DNA of 64,000 nt from Albimonas marina (GTDB taxonomy: Bacteria; Pseudomonadota; Alphaproteobacteria; Rhodobacterales; Rhodobacteraceae), in NCBI RefSeq assembly GCF_029223255.1, contig NZ_JARHUC010000011.1, positions 102,505 to 166,504 of the forward strand. Reading direction: 5' to 3'. Position numbers and translations under genes: made by a program. Below the pieces are notes generated by a model that had not been told where the DNA came from, did no database searches, and was given only the letters and a program-made list of their open reading frames with translations. Positions 1 through 7,373 of the stretch are shown here, in pieces. Numbering within the stretch: position 1 is the first letter of the stretch; each line of letters begins with the position of its first letter.

Positions 1-596
1 TTGTGGGAGATGAAGATCAGCGACAGGCCCTCGGCGGTCATGCCGCGCAGGGTCTGGAACAGGCGCTCGGCCTCGGGGCGGGCGAGGACGGCGGTGGGCT
101 CGTCCAGGATCAGGATCTTCGCCTCGCGATACAGGGCCTTGAGGATTTCCACCCGCTGGCGCTCGCCGACCGAGAGGTCGCCGACGCGGGCGTCGGGGTT
201 CACCGGCAGGCCGAAGCGCTCCGCCAGGTCGCGCAGGCGGCGGCGGGCGGGGCGGGTCGAGGACATCAGGCGCGACAGCGGCTCGGACCCGATCAGGACG
301 TTCTCGAGGACCGTCAGGTTGCCGGCGAGGGTGAAATGCTGGTGCACCATGCCCACGCCCGCCTCGATGGCGGCGCGGGGACGGCCGGGGGGAAGCTCCC
401 GGCCGAAGACGCGCACCGCGCCCGCGTCGGCGGTGTAGTGGCCGAAGAGGATGTTCATCAGCGTCGTCTTGCCGGCCCCGTTCTCGCCCAGCAGGGCCAG
501 GATCTCGCCCTGCGCCAGCGTCAGGGAGACGTCCTCGTTCGCCACCAGCGGCCCGAAGCGCTTGGTGATGCCGTCGAGCTCCAGCACCGGGCTCAT
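1..596 (-). CDS. BMP-type sugar/nucleoside ABC transporter ATP-binding protein (partial)
   Basis: Cytoplasmic ATPase of an ABC importer, cut by the left edge, so only the first 198 residues are visible. Residues 38-46 form the Walker A motif GENGAGKTT, MVHQHF at 83-88 is the Q-loop, LSVGERQR at 141-148 is the ABC signature, and ILILDEPT at 161-168 is Walker B. MVHQHF and the ERQR signature are typical of the double-domain ATPases (YufO/NupO/RbsA-like) that work with BMP-family binding proteins, and a BMP protein lies two genes upstream. A second ATPase domain and two permeases would be expected beyond the window. The start ATG overlaps the amidase stop as ATGA, which implies translational coupling. 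The exact substrate is unknown. Confidence 0.9.
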   Translation of the reverse strand, partial: MSPVLELDGITKRFGPLVANEDVSLTLAQGEILALLGENGAGKTTLMNILFGHYTADAGAVRVFGRELPPGRPRAAIEAGVGMVHQHFTLAGNLTVLENVLIGSEPLSRLMSSTRPARRRLRDLAERFGLPVNPDARVGDLSVGERQRVEILKALYREAKILILDEPTAVLARPEAERLFQTLRGMTAEGLSLIFISH

Positions 597-1999
597 CGCA
601 GGTCCTCCGGCAGGCCGGCGAGGCGGGGGAATGGCGGGCAGGGCGCCAGGTCCTCGAGCCGGGCGGCCAGCGCCAGCAGGGCGCGGCCGGAGCCGAAGGG
701 CGCGATCATCTGGAAGCTGCGGGGCAGGCCCCCCTCCATCCCGAAGGGCAGGGCGAGCGCGGGGAAGCCCGAGACGTTGGCGAGCGCGACGCCCGGGGCG
801 GTCGCGTCCATCTTCGCGTGGTGGGCGTCGAGGTCGGTGGAGGCGGGATCGAAGGCGCCGATCTCGGGCGGGCCGTCGGCGAGGACGGGGGCGACGATCA
901 CGTCGGCGTCCGCGAAGAGGGCCCACATGGCGTGGGCGACGCCGGCGGCCTCGCGCGTGGCGGCGAAGAAGGCGGGGGCGGAGAGGGCGCGGCCGTGGCG
1001 GGCGGCGGCGGCCGAGATCGGGGCGATCTCATGCTCGGCGAGGCCCGCGGCGTCCACCCATTCGGCCAGCGAGACGGCGAGCACCAGGTCCGCCACCGCC
1101 GCGGCGCGGTCCGAGAGGGCCGCCCAGGCGGCGGGGTCGAGCGCGTGGACGGGGCCTCCGAGGGCCTGGGCCGCCTCGCGCGCCGCGGCGGCGGAGGCCT
1201 CGGAGACGGCGGGGGAGATCGCCAGCGCCACGCGGGGCGTCGCGGGGATGCCGCGCAGGGCGGGGTCGGGGACGGGGCCCTGCGCCTCGCCCGAGATCGG
1301 GGCGAAGATCGCGGCCACGTCGCGGACCGAGCGGGCGAGCACGCCCTCGCCCACCAACCCGTTCAGCCAGTTGGAGAAGCCGGGCCCCATCGGCGTCGCC
1401 CCGCGGGAGGGCTTCAGGCCGACCAGCCCGCAGCAGGCGGCGGGCACCCGGATCGAGCCTGCGGCGTCGGTGGCGTGCGCCATGGCGACGATCCCGGAGG
1501 CCACCGCCGCCGCCGCCCCGCCCGAGGAGCCGCCGGGCGAGAGCGCGGGGTTCCACGGGTTGCGGGCCGGGGGGGCGCCGGGGGGCTCGGAGGTCAGGGC
1601 GTTGCCGAACTCGGGGACCGTGGTGAGGCCGAAGGGGACCAGGCCGGCGGCCCGGAAGCGGGCGAAGAGCGCGTCGTCCGCCTCGGGGTCCGGGGTGCGT
1701 TCGCGAAGCGCCGCGTTGCCCCCGCAGGCCGCGAGCCCGCGGGCGGAGGCGCCGAGGTCCTTGCCCAGGAAGGGCAGGCCGCGGAACGGGGCGGAGGCGG
1801 CGGTCGCGCCGGCCGCAAGGATCGCATCGGCGCGCGCGGCGCCGGCGCGGCCCAGGGCGGGGTCCAGCCGGGCGATGGCGCCCAGCGGGTCGGTCTCGGC
1901 GGCCAGCAGGGCGGCCTCCATCGCCTCGGCCGCGGTCAGGCGGCCGTCCGCGATGGCGCGGGCGAGGGCGGTTGCGTCTCCGCCGATGCGGCCGGACAT
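593..1999 (-). CDS. Amidase (amidase signature family)
   Basis: A 468-residue amidase-signature serine hydrolase that cleaves a carboxamide or a similar C-N bond. The Ser-cisSer-Lys triad can be read: Lys80 in GKDLG, the glycine/serine-rich GGSSGG at 156-161 holding the cis-Ser, and the nucleophile candidate Ser182 in DAAGSIR. The length is normal for the family (about 450-500). There is no signal peptide, so it should be cytoplasmic. It sits inside a BMP-type transporter operon, 68 bp after the binding-protein gene and overlapping the ATPase start by 4 bp, so its substrate probably enters through that transporter. GatA is a formal alternative, but the lack of gatB/gatC neighbours and the transporter context argue against it. 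Confidence 0.88.
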   Translation of the reverse strand: MSGRIGGDATALARAIADGRLTAAEAMEAALLAAETDPLGAIARLDPALGRAGAARADAILAAGATAASAPFRGLPFLGKDLGASARGLAACGGNAALRERTPDPEADDALFARFRAAGLVPFGLTTVPEFGNALTSEPPGAPPARNPWNPALSPGGSSGGAAAAVASGIVAMAHATDAAGSIRVPAACCGLVGLKPSRGATPMGPGFSNWLNGLVGEGVLARSVRDVAAIFAPISGEAQGPVPDPALRGIPATPRVALAISPAVSEASAAAAREAAQALGGPVHALDPAAWAALSDRAAAVADLVLAVSLAEWVDAAGLAEHEIAPISAAAARHGRALSAPAFFAATREAAGVAHAMWALFADADVIVAPVLADGPPEIGAFDPASTDLDAHHAKMDATAPGVALANVSGFPALALPFGMEGGLPRSFQMIAPFGSGRALLALAARLEDLAPCPPFPRLAGLPEDLR

Positions 2000-2020
2000 G
2001 GGCGTCCCCCCTGGGAAGAG

Positions 2021-2042
2021 GCGCGGGGGCGGACCCCCGCGC
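2021..2042 (-). terminator. Intercistronic hairpin between binding protein and amidase
   Basis: A perfect 9-bp GC stem (2021-2029 with 2034-2042) and a 4-base loop lie between the BMP gene stop and the amidase start. There is no T-run. Such hairpins commonly stabilise the abundant binding-protein message or attenuate downstream genes, and that role is inferred here. Confidence 0.5.
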
Positions 2043-2067
2043 CAGACTTGGATCAGGCGGGCTTTGA

Positions 2068-3057
2068 TCAGGCGGGCTCGGACTCGTCGATCGGCACGTC
2101 GAACTCGCCGGCCTGGATCGCGGCCTGTTTGGCCTGCATCGCGGGGATCGCCTCGGCCGGGACCATGGACTCAACGTAGACCAGCTCGTTGCCGCCGTAC
2201 TTCATGAAGGAATACTCGGTGTAGTCGCGCCCCGTCGCGGCGCCCTCCGTGATGTCCTTGACGATCGCGTCGACGGTCGGGCGGTAGTTCCAGATGGCGT
2301 TGGCGAAGACCGTGTCGGGGTAGCGGGGCGTGTAGTCGATCAGCGAGCCCACGGCCTTGATCCCGGCCTCCTTGGCGGCGTCGGCGGTGCCGATGCGCTC
2401 CCCGAACAGGACGTCGGCGCCGGCGTCGATCTGGGCGAGCGCGGCCTCCTTCGCCTTGGCGGGGTCGAACCAGGCGCCGATGAAGCCGTTGAGGAACTTC
2501 GCGTCGGCGTTCACCTCCTTCACGCCGGAGCGGAAGGCGTTGATCAGCATGTTGACCTCGGGGATCGGGTAGCCGCCGACGGAGCCGAAGGTTCCGGTCT
2601 TCGAGAGGCTCGCGGCCAGCATGCCGGCGAGGTAGGCGGCCTCGTGGTTGCGGGTGCCGAAGACGCCGAAGTTGTCGCCCTGCGGCCCGCCGGAGGAGCC
2701 CATCAGGAAGGCCGTCTCGGGATAGTCCTTGGCCACCGCACGGGCGTCGCGCTCGACCGCGTAGGACTCGCCCCAGACCAGCTGCGCGCCGGCCTCGGCG
2801 TATTCGCGCATGGCGCGGGGGTAGTCGGTGGCGCTGACGCCCTCGGAGAACTCGTAGGTGATCAGCCCGTCGTCGGCGGCGGCCTGCATGGCGGAGTGGA
2901 TGCGGCTGTTCCAGGCGTTCTCGACGGGCGAGGCGTGGACGGCGGCGACCTTCACCGGCCCGGCCGCGCGGGCGCGCGGAAGGCGCAGCACGGCGGGGGC
3001 GGCGAGGAGGGTGGCGGCGCCGGCGAGGAGCTGGCGGCGGGAGGGGGTGATGGGCAT
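2068..3057 (-). CDS. BMP family ABC transporter substrate-binding protein
   Basis: Periplasmic binding protein of the basic membrane protein/PnrA-like family (329 residues), which usually captures nucleosides, purines or related compounds. The N-terminus has a twin-arginine-like leader (SRRQLLAGAA, Arg7-Arg8) ending near ARA at residues 29-31. The mature part has the BMP pattern: a Lys-Val-Ala-Ala-Val opening, WGESYA, GSSGG and the NxHEAAYLAGMLA segment. The upstream frame is longer, but the ATG at 3057 gives a proper export leader. It is the first gene of the transporter group. The cytosine-deaminase-like gene lies upstream on the same strand, beyond the large palindromic repeat. Ligand identity cannot be read from the sequence. 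Confidence 0.9.
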   Translation of the reverse strand: MPITPSRRQLLAGAATLLAAPAVLRLPRARAAGPVKVAAVHASPVENAWNSRIHSAMQAAADDGLITYEFSEGVSATDYPRAMREYAEAGAQLVWGESYAVERDARAVAKDYPETAFLMGSSGGPQGDNFGVFGTRNHEAAYLAGMLAASLSKTGTFGSVGGYPIPEVNMLINAFRSGVKEVNADAKFLNGFIGAWFDPAKAKEAALAQIDAGADVLFGERIGTADAAKEAGIKAVGSLIDYTPRYPDTVFANAIWNYRPTVDAIVKDITEGAATGRDYTEYSFMKYGGNELVYVESMVPAEAIPAMQAKQAAIQAGEFDVPIDESEPA

Positions 3058-3162
3058 GGGCTGTTCCTGTCGGGAAGGCTCCGGCCTTGGGGCCGTTGTG
3101 ATGGACGCGGGCGGGGACGCGATGCGCCGGCGTGGGGCGCAGCATTTTTGACCGATCAGGAA

Positions 3163-3192
3163 ATGAGACGGGAGAAGCGACGCGGCTGTCAA
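3163..3192 (-). promoter_or_regulatory. Candidate sigma-70 promoter for the BMP transporter operon
   Basis: On the minus strand a perfect TTGACA (3192-3187) is followed after 18 bp by TCTCAT (3168-3163, 4 of 6 matches to TATAAT), about 105 bp upstream of the BMP start and in an unusually AT-rich patch. No experimental support. Confidence 0.4.
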
Positions 3193-3352
3193 CAGCGCGC
3201 TTGTGCGCTGCGGCGAAAATCGAAAGGGGAGGCGGGGACGGAGGCGCCCTGCGGGCGGGCTTGGGCTTGTGGCGGGCGGGATCGCCTTCAGCCGGGGGGG
3301 CGCTGGGGGCGGGCGTCGCGGCGCTCCTGACTCACCCAAGAACAAAGCGCCC

Positions 3353-3518
3353 GCGCCTGTCCTCCGGAGCCGTCTCTCGCTGGTGATGCCTGAGCGACTC
3401 GCCCGCCGGGGTCAAGGACAAGCCCCGCGCAAGCGCGGGGTCGCTTCGCGATCCCTGACCCCGGCGGACGAGTCGCTCTTTACGGCATCAGCGAGAGACG
3501 GCTCCGGAGAACAGGCGC
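3353..3518. repeat. Large palindromic intergenic repeat, copy 1
   Basis: A 166-bp element framed by the 7-bp inverted ends GCGCCTG/CAGGCGC. It contains a perfect 17-bp outer stem (3364-3380 pairing with 3491-3507), an inner stem (GCGACTCG with CGAGTCGC) and two short hairpins at the tip. A second copy lies at 59624-59786 in the opposite orientation. It starts 41 bp downstream of the cytosine deaminase stop and may serve as its terminator. It has no coding capacity. The rest of the 502-bp gap (3058-3559) holds only the candidate BMP promoter. Confidence 0.85.
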
Positions 3519-3559
3519 TCCCGGGAGGGCTTGCGGCGGCGGGCGCGTGGGGCGGGCGG

Positions 3560-4864
3560 TCAGCCCTCGGCGGCGGGGGCGTAGGCGGCGGGGTCGACGG
3601 CGGAGGGACGGCCGGGGAGGGAGAGGGCGGCGACGCGCTCGGGCGTCTCGGAGATCACCCGGCCGGCCTTCACCACGGCTAGGCGCGTGGCGCGCAGGCG
3701 CACGGCCTCGATCGCGTCGCGGGCCTGGAGGAGGACGAAGTCGGCCGGGGCGCCGGGGCGCAGCGTCGGGTCCGGCAGGCCCATGGCGAGGCGGTTGTTC
3801 ACCGTCACCGCGTGGTGGGTCCAAGCCATCGCCTCGCGGCTCGTCATCGGGACGGCGTGGACCGCCATGTGGGCGACGTCGAGCATGTCGCCCGAGCCCA
3901 GCGGATACCACGGGTCCATGGTGCAGTCCTGGCCCAGCGCCACGTTCACGCCGGCGGCGCGCAGCTCGGGGATCCGCGTCAGGCCGCGGCGGCGGGGGTA
4001 GGTGTCGGAGCGGCCCTGCAGGGTGATGTTGATCAGCGGGTTGGGGATCGCGTGCAGCTGCGCCTCGGCGATCAGGGGGATCAGCTTCGAGGCGTAGTAG
4101 TTGTCCATCGAGTGCATCGAGCTGAGGTGACTGCCCGCCGCCCGGCCCTGGAGGCCGCAGCGCACGGTCTCGGCGGCCAGCGTCTCGACATGGCGCGACA
4201 TCGGATCGTCGCTCTCGTCGCAATGCAGGTCGAGCATCAGGCCGCGGTCGGCGGCGAGCTCGGCGAGCTCGCGGACCGAGGCCGCGCCGTCGGCCATGGT
4301 GCGCTCGAAATGCGGGATGCCGCCGACGACGTCGACGCCCATGTCCAGCGCGCGCAGCAGGTTCGCGCGGGCGGTGGGGTCGCGGTAGAGGCCGTCCTGG
4401 GGGAAGGCGACGAGCTGGAGGTCGATCCAAGGGGCGACCTGGCGGCGGACGTCCAGCAGCGCCTCGACGGCGGTCAGGCGGTCGTCGCAGACGTCGACAT
4501 GGGTGCGGATGGCGAGCAGGCCCTGGGCCACGGCCAGGTCGCAGTAGCGGAGCGCCCGCTCGGCCACCGCCTCGACCGTCAGCAGGGGCTTGAGCTCGCC
4601 CCAGAGCGCGATGCCCTCGAGCAGGGTGCCGGAGGTGTTGAGGCGCGGCAGGCCCAGCGAGAGGGTCGCGTCCATGTGGAAATGGGGATCGGCGAAGGGG
4701 GGCGAGAGCAGGCGGCCCCCGGCGTCGATCGTGCGCTCGGCGGGGGCGTCGATGACGGGGGCGATCTCAACGATCCGGCCCTCGGCCACGGCGACGCAGA
4801 CCGGGTCGGTCGCCAGGCCGGAGGCGGCGGGCAGGCGCGCGTTCTCGATCTTCAGCTGCAGCAT
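3560..4864 (-). CDS. Cytosine deaminase-like amidohydrolase
   Basis: A 434-residue metal-dependent amidohydrolase of the cytosine deaminase (CodA/AtzC-like) branch, expected to hydrolytically deaminate a pyrimidine or related ring in the cytoplasm. Metal and active-site landmarks are His61/His63 in DPHFHMD, the GIPHFE stretch, HCDESDD, a SHLSSMHS histidine segment, and the terminal Asp in GQDCTMDPWYP. All of these match CodA-type enzymes, as does the length. The start has a GAGGGG ribosome-binding site. It lies upstream of the BMP transporter genes on the same strand but is separated from them by the large palindromic repeat, so co-transcription is doubtful. The true substrate could be another nucleobase or a triazine-like compound. 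Confidence 0.85.
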   Translation of the reverse strand: MLQLKIENARLPAASGLATDPVCVAVAEGRIVEIAPVIDAPAERTIDAGGRLLSPPFADPHFHMDATLSLGLPRLNTSGTLLEGIALWGELKPLLTVEAVAERALRYCDLAVAQGLLAIRTHVDVCDDRLTAVEALLDVRRQVAPWIDLQLVAFPQDGLYRDPTARANLLRALDMGVDVVGGIPHFERTMADGAASVRELAELAADRGLMLDLHCDESDDPMSRHVETLAAETVRCGLQGRAAGSHLSSMHSMDNYYASKLIPLIAEAQLHAIPNPLINITLQGRSDTYPRRRGLTRIPELRAAGVNVALGQDCTMDPWYPLGSGDMLDVAHMAVHAVPMTSREAMAWTHHAVTVNNRLAMGLPDPTLRPGAPADFVLLQARDAIEAVRLRATRLAVVKAGRVISETPERVAALSLPGRPSAVDPAAYAPAAEG

Positions 4865-5113
4865 GGGGTCCCCTCGTTCTCGACCGGCGCGGCCAGATCA
4901 GCACGCGGGGCGCGGCTGCGCAACGCACGGCGCGTCGCGGCCCCCATGCCTCCGCCCCGCCCGGCGTCCGGGCGGCTCGACCGGCCGGACGGTTGACCCG
5001 GAGCCCGGCTTCCGGTGGAAAGAGGCGCCGGACCCGCGCCGGCCAATCCGCCGGCGCCGACGCCGGCCGAAGATCCCGCCGGCGCCCCCGCCGGCCGATG
5101 CCCCGGAGGACAC

Positions 5114-6229
5114 ATGCGCGATCTCGAAGGACTGCTGGTGGTGGCGGTGGAGCAGGCGGTCGCCGCCCCCTACTGCTCGGCGCGCCTGGCCGACGCCGGC
5201 GCCCGCGTCATCAAGATCGAGCGGCCCGAGGGCGACTTCGCCCGCGGCTACGACCGCATGGTCGAGGGGCAGAGCGCCTATTTCGTCTGGCTCAACCGCG
5301 GCAAGGAGAGCCTGCGGCTGGACCTGAAGAACCCCGACGACCACGCCCTGCTGGGCCGGCTGTTGGACAAGGCCGACGTGTTCATCCAGAACCTCGCCCC
5401 GGGCGCCATCGGGCGCATGGGCTACGGCATGGCGGAGCTGAGGAAGAAGCGGCCGGAGCTGATCACCTGCTCGATCTCCGGCTATGGCGAGGACGGGCCG
5501 CGGCGCGACCAGAAGGCCTATGACCTGCTGATCCAGGCGGAGACGGGGCTCGCCTCGATCACCGGGTCGCCGACGGAAGAAGCGCGCGTGGGCGTCTCGA
5601 TCTGCGACATCGGCGCGGGGATCACGGCCCATGCCGCGATCCTGCAGGCGTTGATCGGGCGCGGGCGCACGGGGCAGGGGCGCCAGATCGAGGTGAGCCT
5701 GTTCCACGCCATGGCCGACTGGATGAACGTGCCTTACCTCCAGGCCCGCTACGGCGGCCGCCCGCCCCAGCGCGAGGGCCTGCGCCACCCCACAATCGCG
5801 CCCTACGGCGTGTTTCCCTGCGCGGACGGGGCGATCCTGATCTCGATCCAGAACCAGCGCGAGTGGCGGATGCTGTGCGACCAGGTGCTGGGGAACGCCG
5901 AGATGGCCGACGACCCGCGCTTCCACGACAACACCGCGCGGATCGAGAACCGGGCGGAGCTCGACGCGCGGGTGGCCGACCTGTTCCGGCAGCACGGGCG
6001 CGAGGAACTGGCGGCGAAGCTGGACGCGGCGAAGATCGCCTACGGGCGCCTGAACGGCATGGCCGACCTGATGGAGCATCCGCAGAACCGGCTGATCTCG
6101 GTCTCGACCGACGGCGGCCCGGTGGAGCTGATCGCGCCGGGCGCGATCGTGGCGGGCGACGCGCCGACCTACGGCAAGGTGCCGGGCGTGGGCGAGCACG
6201 ACGAGGCGATCCGGGCCGAGTTCGGCTGA
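5114..6229 (+). CDS. Class III CoA-transferase (CaiB/BaiF family)
   Basis: A 371-residue CoA-transferase moving CoA between a carboxylic acid and an acyl-CoA thioester. The N-terminal AAPYCSARLADAGARVIKIERPEGD and the later LDLKNPDD and QNLAPGA blocks are family hallmarks. The catalytic aspartate is probably Asp165 in SICDIGAG, ahead of the usual RTGQGRQIEVSL block. The start at 5114 is set by GGAGGA just upstream, although the frame stays open further left. It is divergent from the cytosine deaminase. The 249 bp between them hold short GCCGGC-rich repeats and no clear promoter. It converges on the TauE-like gene. The acyl substrate cannot be inferred. Confidence 0.9.
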   Translation: MRDLEGLLVVAVEQAVAAPYCSARLADAGARVIKIERPEGDFARGYDRMVEGQSAYFVWLNRGKESLRLDLKNPDDHALLGRLLDKADVFIQNLAPGAIGRMGYGMAELRKKRPELITCSISGYGEDGPRRDQKAYDLLIQAETGLASITGSPTEEARVGVSICDIGAGITAHAAILQALIGRGRTGQGRQIEVSLFHAMADWMNVPYLQARYGGRPPQREGLRHPTIAPYGVFPCADGAILISIQNQREWRMLCDQVLGNAEMADDPRFHDNTARIENRAELDARVADLFRQHGREELAAKLDAAKIAYGRLNGMADLMEHPQNRLISVSTDGGPVELIAPGAIVAGDAPTYGKVPGVGEHDEAIRAEFG

Positions 6230-6245
6230 GGGCGCGCCGCCGGCC

Positions 6246-6998
6246 TCAGAGCAGGTCGGCGGCCCCGCTCCAGATCAGGCGGGCGGCGAGCAGGCACAGC
6301 AGGGCCGCGAGCGCGCGCTTGAACATCCGGTCGTCGATGCGCATCAGCGCGCGCTTGCCGGCGAGCGTGCCCAGGAAGCCGGTCGCGGCCATCAGCGCGA
6401 CGGGCAGCAGCCAGGGGCCGAAGGCGAAGCCGAGGAAGCCGAAGGCGATCACCTTCAGCAGGTGCTGGGCGGTCATCATCGCGGCGTGGGTGGCCACATG
6501 CTCCATCCGCCCCAGCGAGAGGGTTTTCACGTAGGCCGCGACGAACGGGCCGGTCGCGCCGAAGAACATCGTCAGAAGGGTCGAGACGAAGCCCGCCGGG
6601 CCGGCGCCCGCGCGCAGGGCCTTCGGCGGGGTGAAAAGGGCGGACCAGAGCACGAAGAGGCCGATTCCGATCTCGACGGCGGCGGGGGGGAGTTCGACCG
6701 CGACCAGCCCGCCGGTCGCTGCGCCGAGCGTCGAGCCCACGAGAAACGGTAGAAGCGGGCCGCGCTGGATATGCGGGCGCAGGGTCGCGGCGCGGCCGGC
6801 GTTGGAGGCGAACTGCACCAGCCCGTGCACCGGGATCAGGGCGGCGGGCGGCAGCAGCGAGGCGAGGATCGCCAGCATCGCCACCCCGCCGCCGATGCCG
6901 AAGGCCGCGGTGATGAAGGAGGTGCAGAACGAGGCCGCCGAGATCAGCGCCAGCGTCAGGGGGGCGAGCCCCTCGGGCAGGAGGGCGGCGGGGTCCAT
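6246..6998 (-). CDS. TSUP family (TauE/SafE-type) membrane transporter
   Basis: A 250-residue inner-membrane protein with about 7-8 hydrophobic segments. It belongs to the sulfite exporter TauE/SafE family, whose members move sulfite, sulfoacetate or other organic anions. The family landmark GFGGG-like motif appears as AFGIGGGVAML in the first helix, with a second related segment FFGATGPFVAAYVK in the C-terminal half. I chose the ATG at 6998 because it has GGAGAG upstream and removes a charged 20-residue extension. It converges on the CoA-transferase gene with a 16-bp gap. Its promoter region carries a TGTATGC direct repeat. The substrate is not predictable from the sequence. Confidence 0.85.
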   Translation of the reverse strand: MDPAALLPEGLAPLTLALISAASFCTSFITAAFGIGGGVAMLAILASLLPPAALIPVHGLVQFASNAGRAATLRPHIQRGPLLPFLVGSTLGAATGGLVAVELPPAAVEIGIGLFVLWSALFTPPKALRAGAGPAGFVSTLLTMFFGATGPFVAAYVKTLSLGRMEHVATHAAMMTAQHLLKVIAFGFLGFAFGPWLLPVALMAATGFLGTLAGKRALMRIDDRMFKRALAALLCLLAARLIWSGAADLL

Positions 6999-7064
6999 GG
7001 ATCTCTCCGGGCGGGTCCTCTCGGTGTCCGGTCTGCGGCTCGGCGGGCGCCGCGTCAAGCGAAA

Positions 7065-7081
7065 TGTATGCGGTTGTATGC
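7065..7081 (-). promoter_or_regulatory. TGTATGC direct repeat upstream of the TSUP gene
   Basis: Two identical TGTATGC heptamers (7065-7071 and 7075-7081), spaced one helical turn apart, lie 67 bp upstream of the transporter start. On the coding strand they read GCATACA. The spacing suggests an operator for a dimeric regulator. The regulator is unknown. Confidence 0.35.
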
Positions 7082-7126
7082 AGAGCGCGCCTCCGTGGGG
7101 CGAGAGGCCTGCGGCCGGGCGCCGGG

Positions 7127-7320
7127 CCGGGCTTCGCCCGGGTTTCGCGCTGCGCGCGGGGGAGGACGCGGCGCGGGGCCGGGCTTCGCCCGGGCTGGCG
7201 CTTCGCGCCGGGAGGAACGGCGGGGGGCGGAGCCGCGGAGGGCGGCTCGGCGGATCGGAGGCGGAGAGGGGCCGGCGCGGGGGGCGAGCCGGGCTGCGCC
7301 CGGCTTCGGCGCTGCGCGCC
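7127..7320. repeat. Three copies of a GC-rich double-hairpin repeat
   Basis: Three units (7127-7158, 7179-7209, 7289-7320) each consist of a CCGGGC-loop-GCCCGG hairpin followed by a second hairpin of GCGC-type stem with a 3-base loop (TTC or TGC). The units differ mainly in the loops. They fill most of the 375-bp gap between the kinase end and the transporter start, which otherwise contains only the direct repeat at 7065-7081. It resembles REP-like clusters. No gene is seen here. Confidence 0.7.
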
Positions 7321-7373
7321 GGGCGAGGGGCCGGGAGAGGGCTGGCCGGGGCGCCGGGCGAGGGGGCGGGCGC

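Noticed and set aside
7127..7320. CRISPR-like array
   Set aside because: The repeats are GC hairpins with irregular spacing (52 and 110 bp), no unique spacers of constant length and no cas genes.
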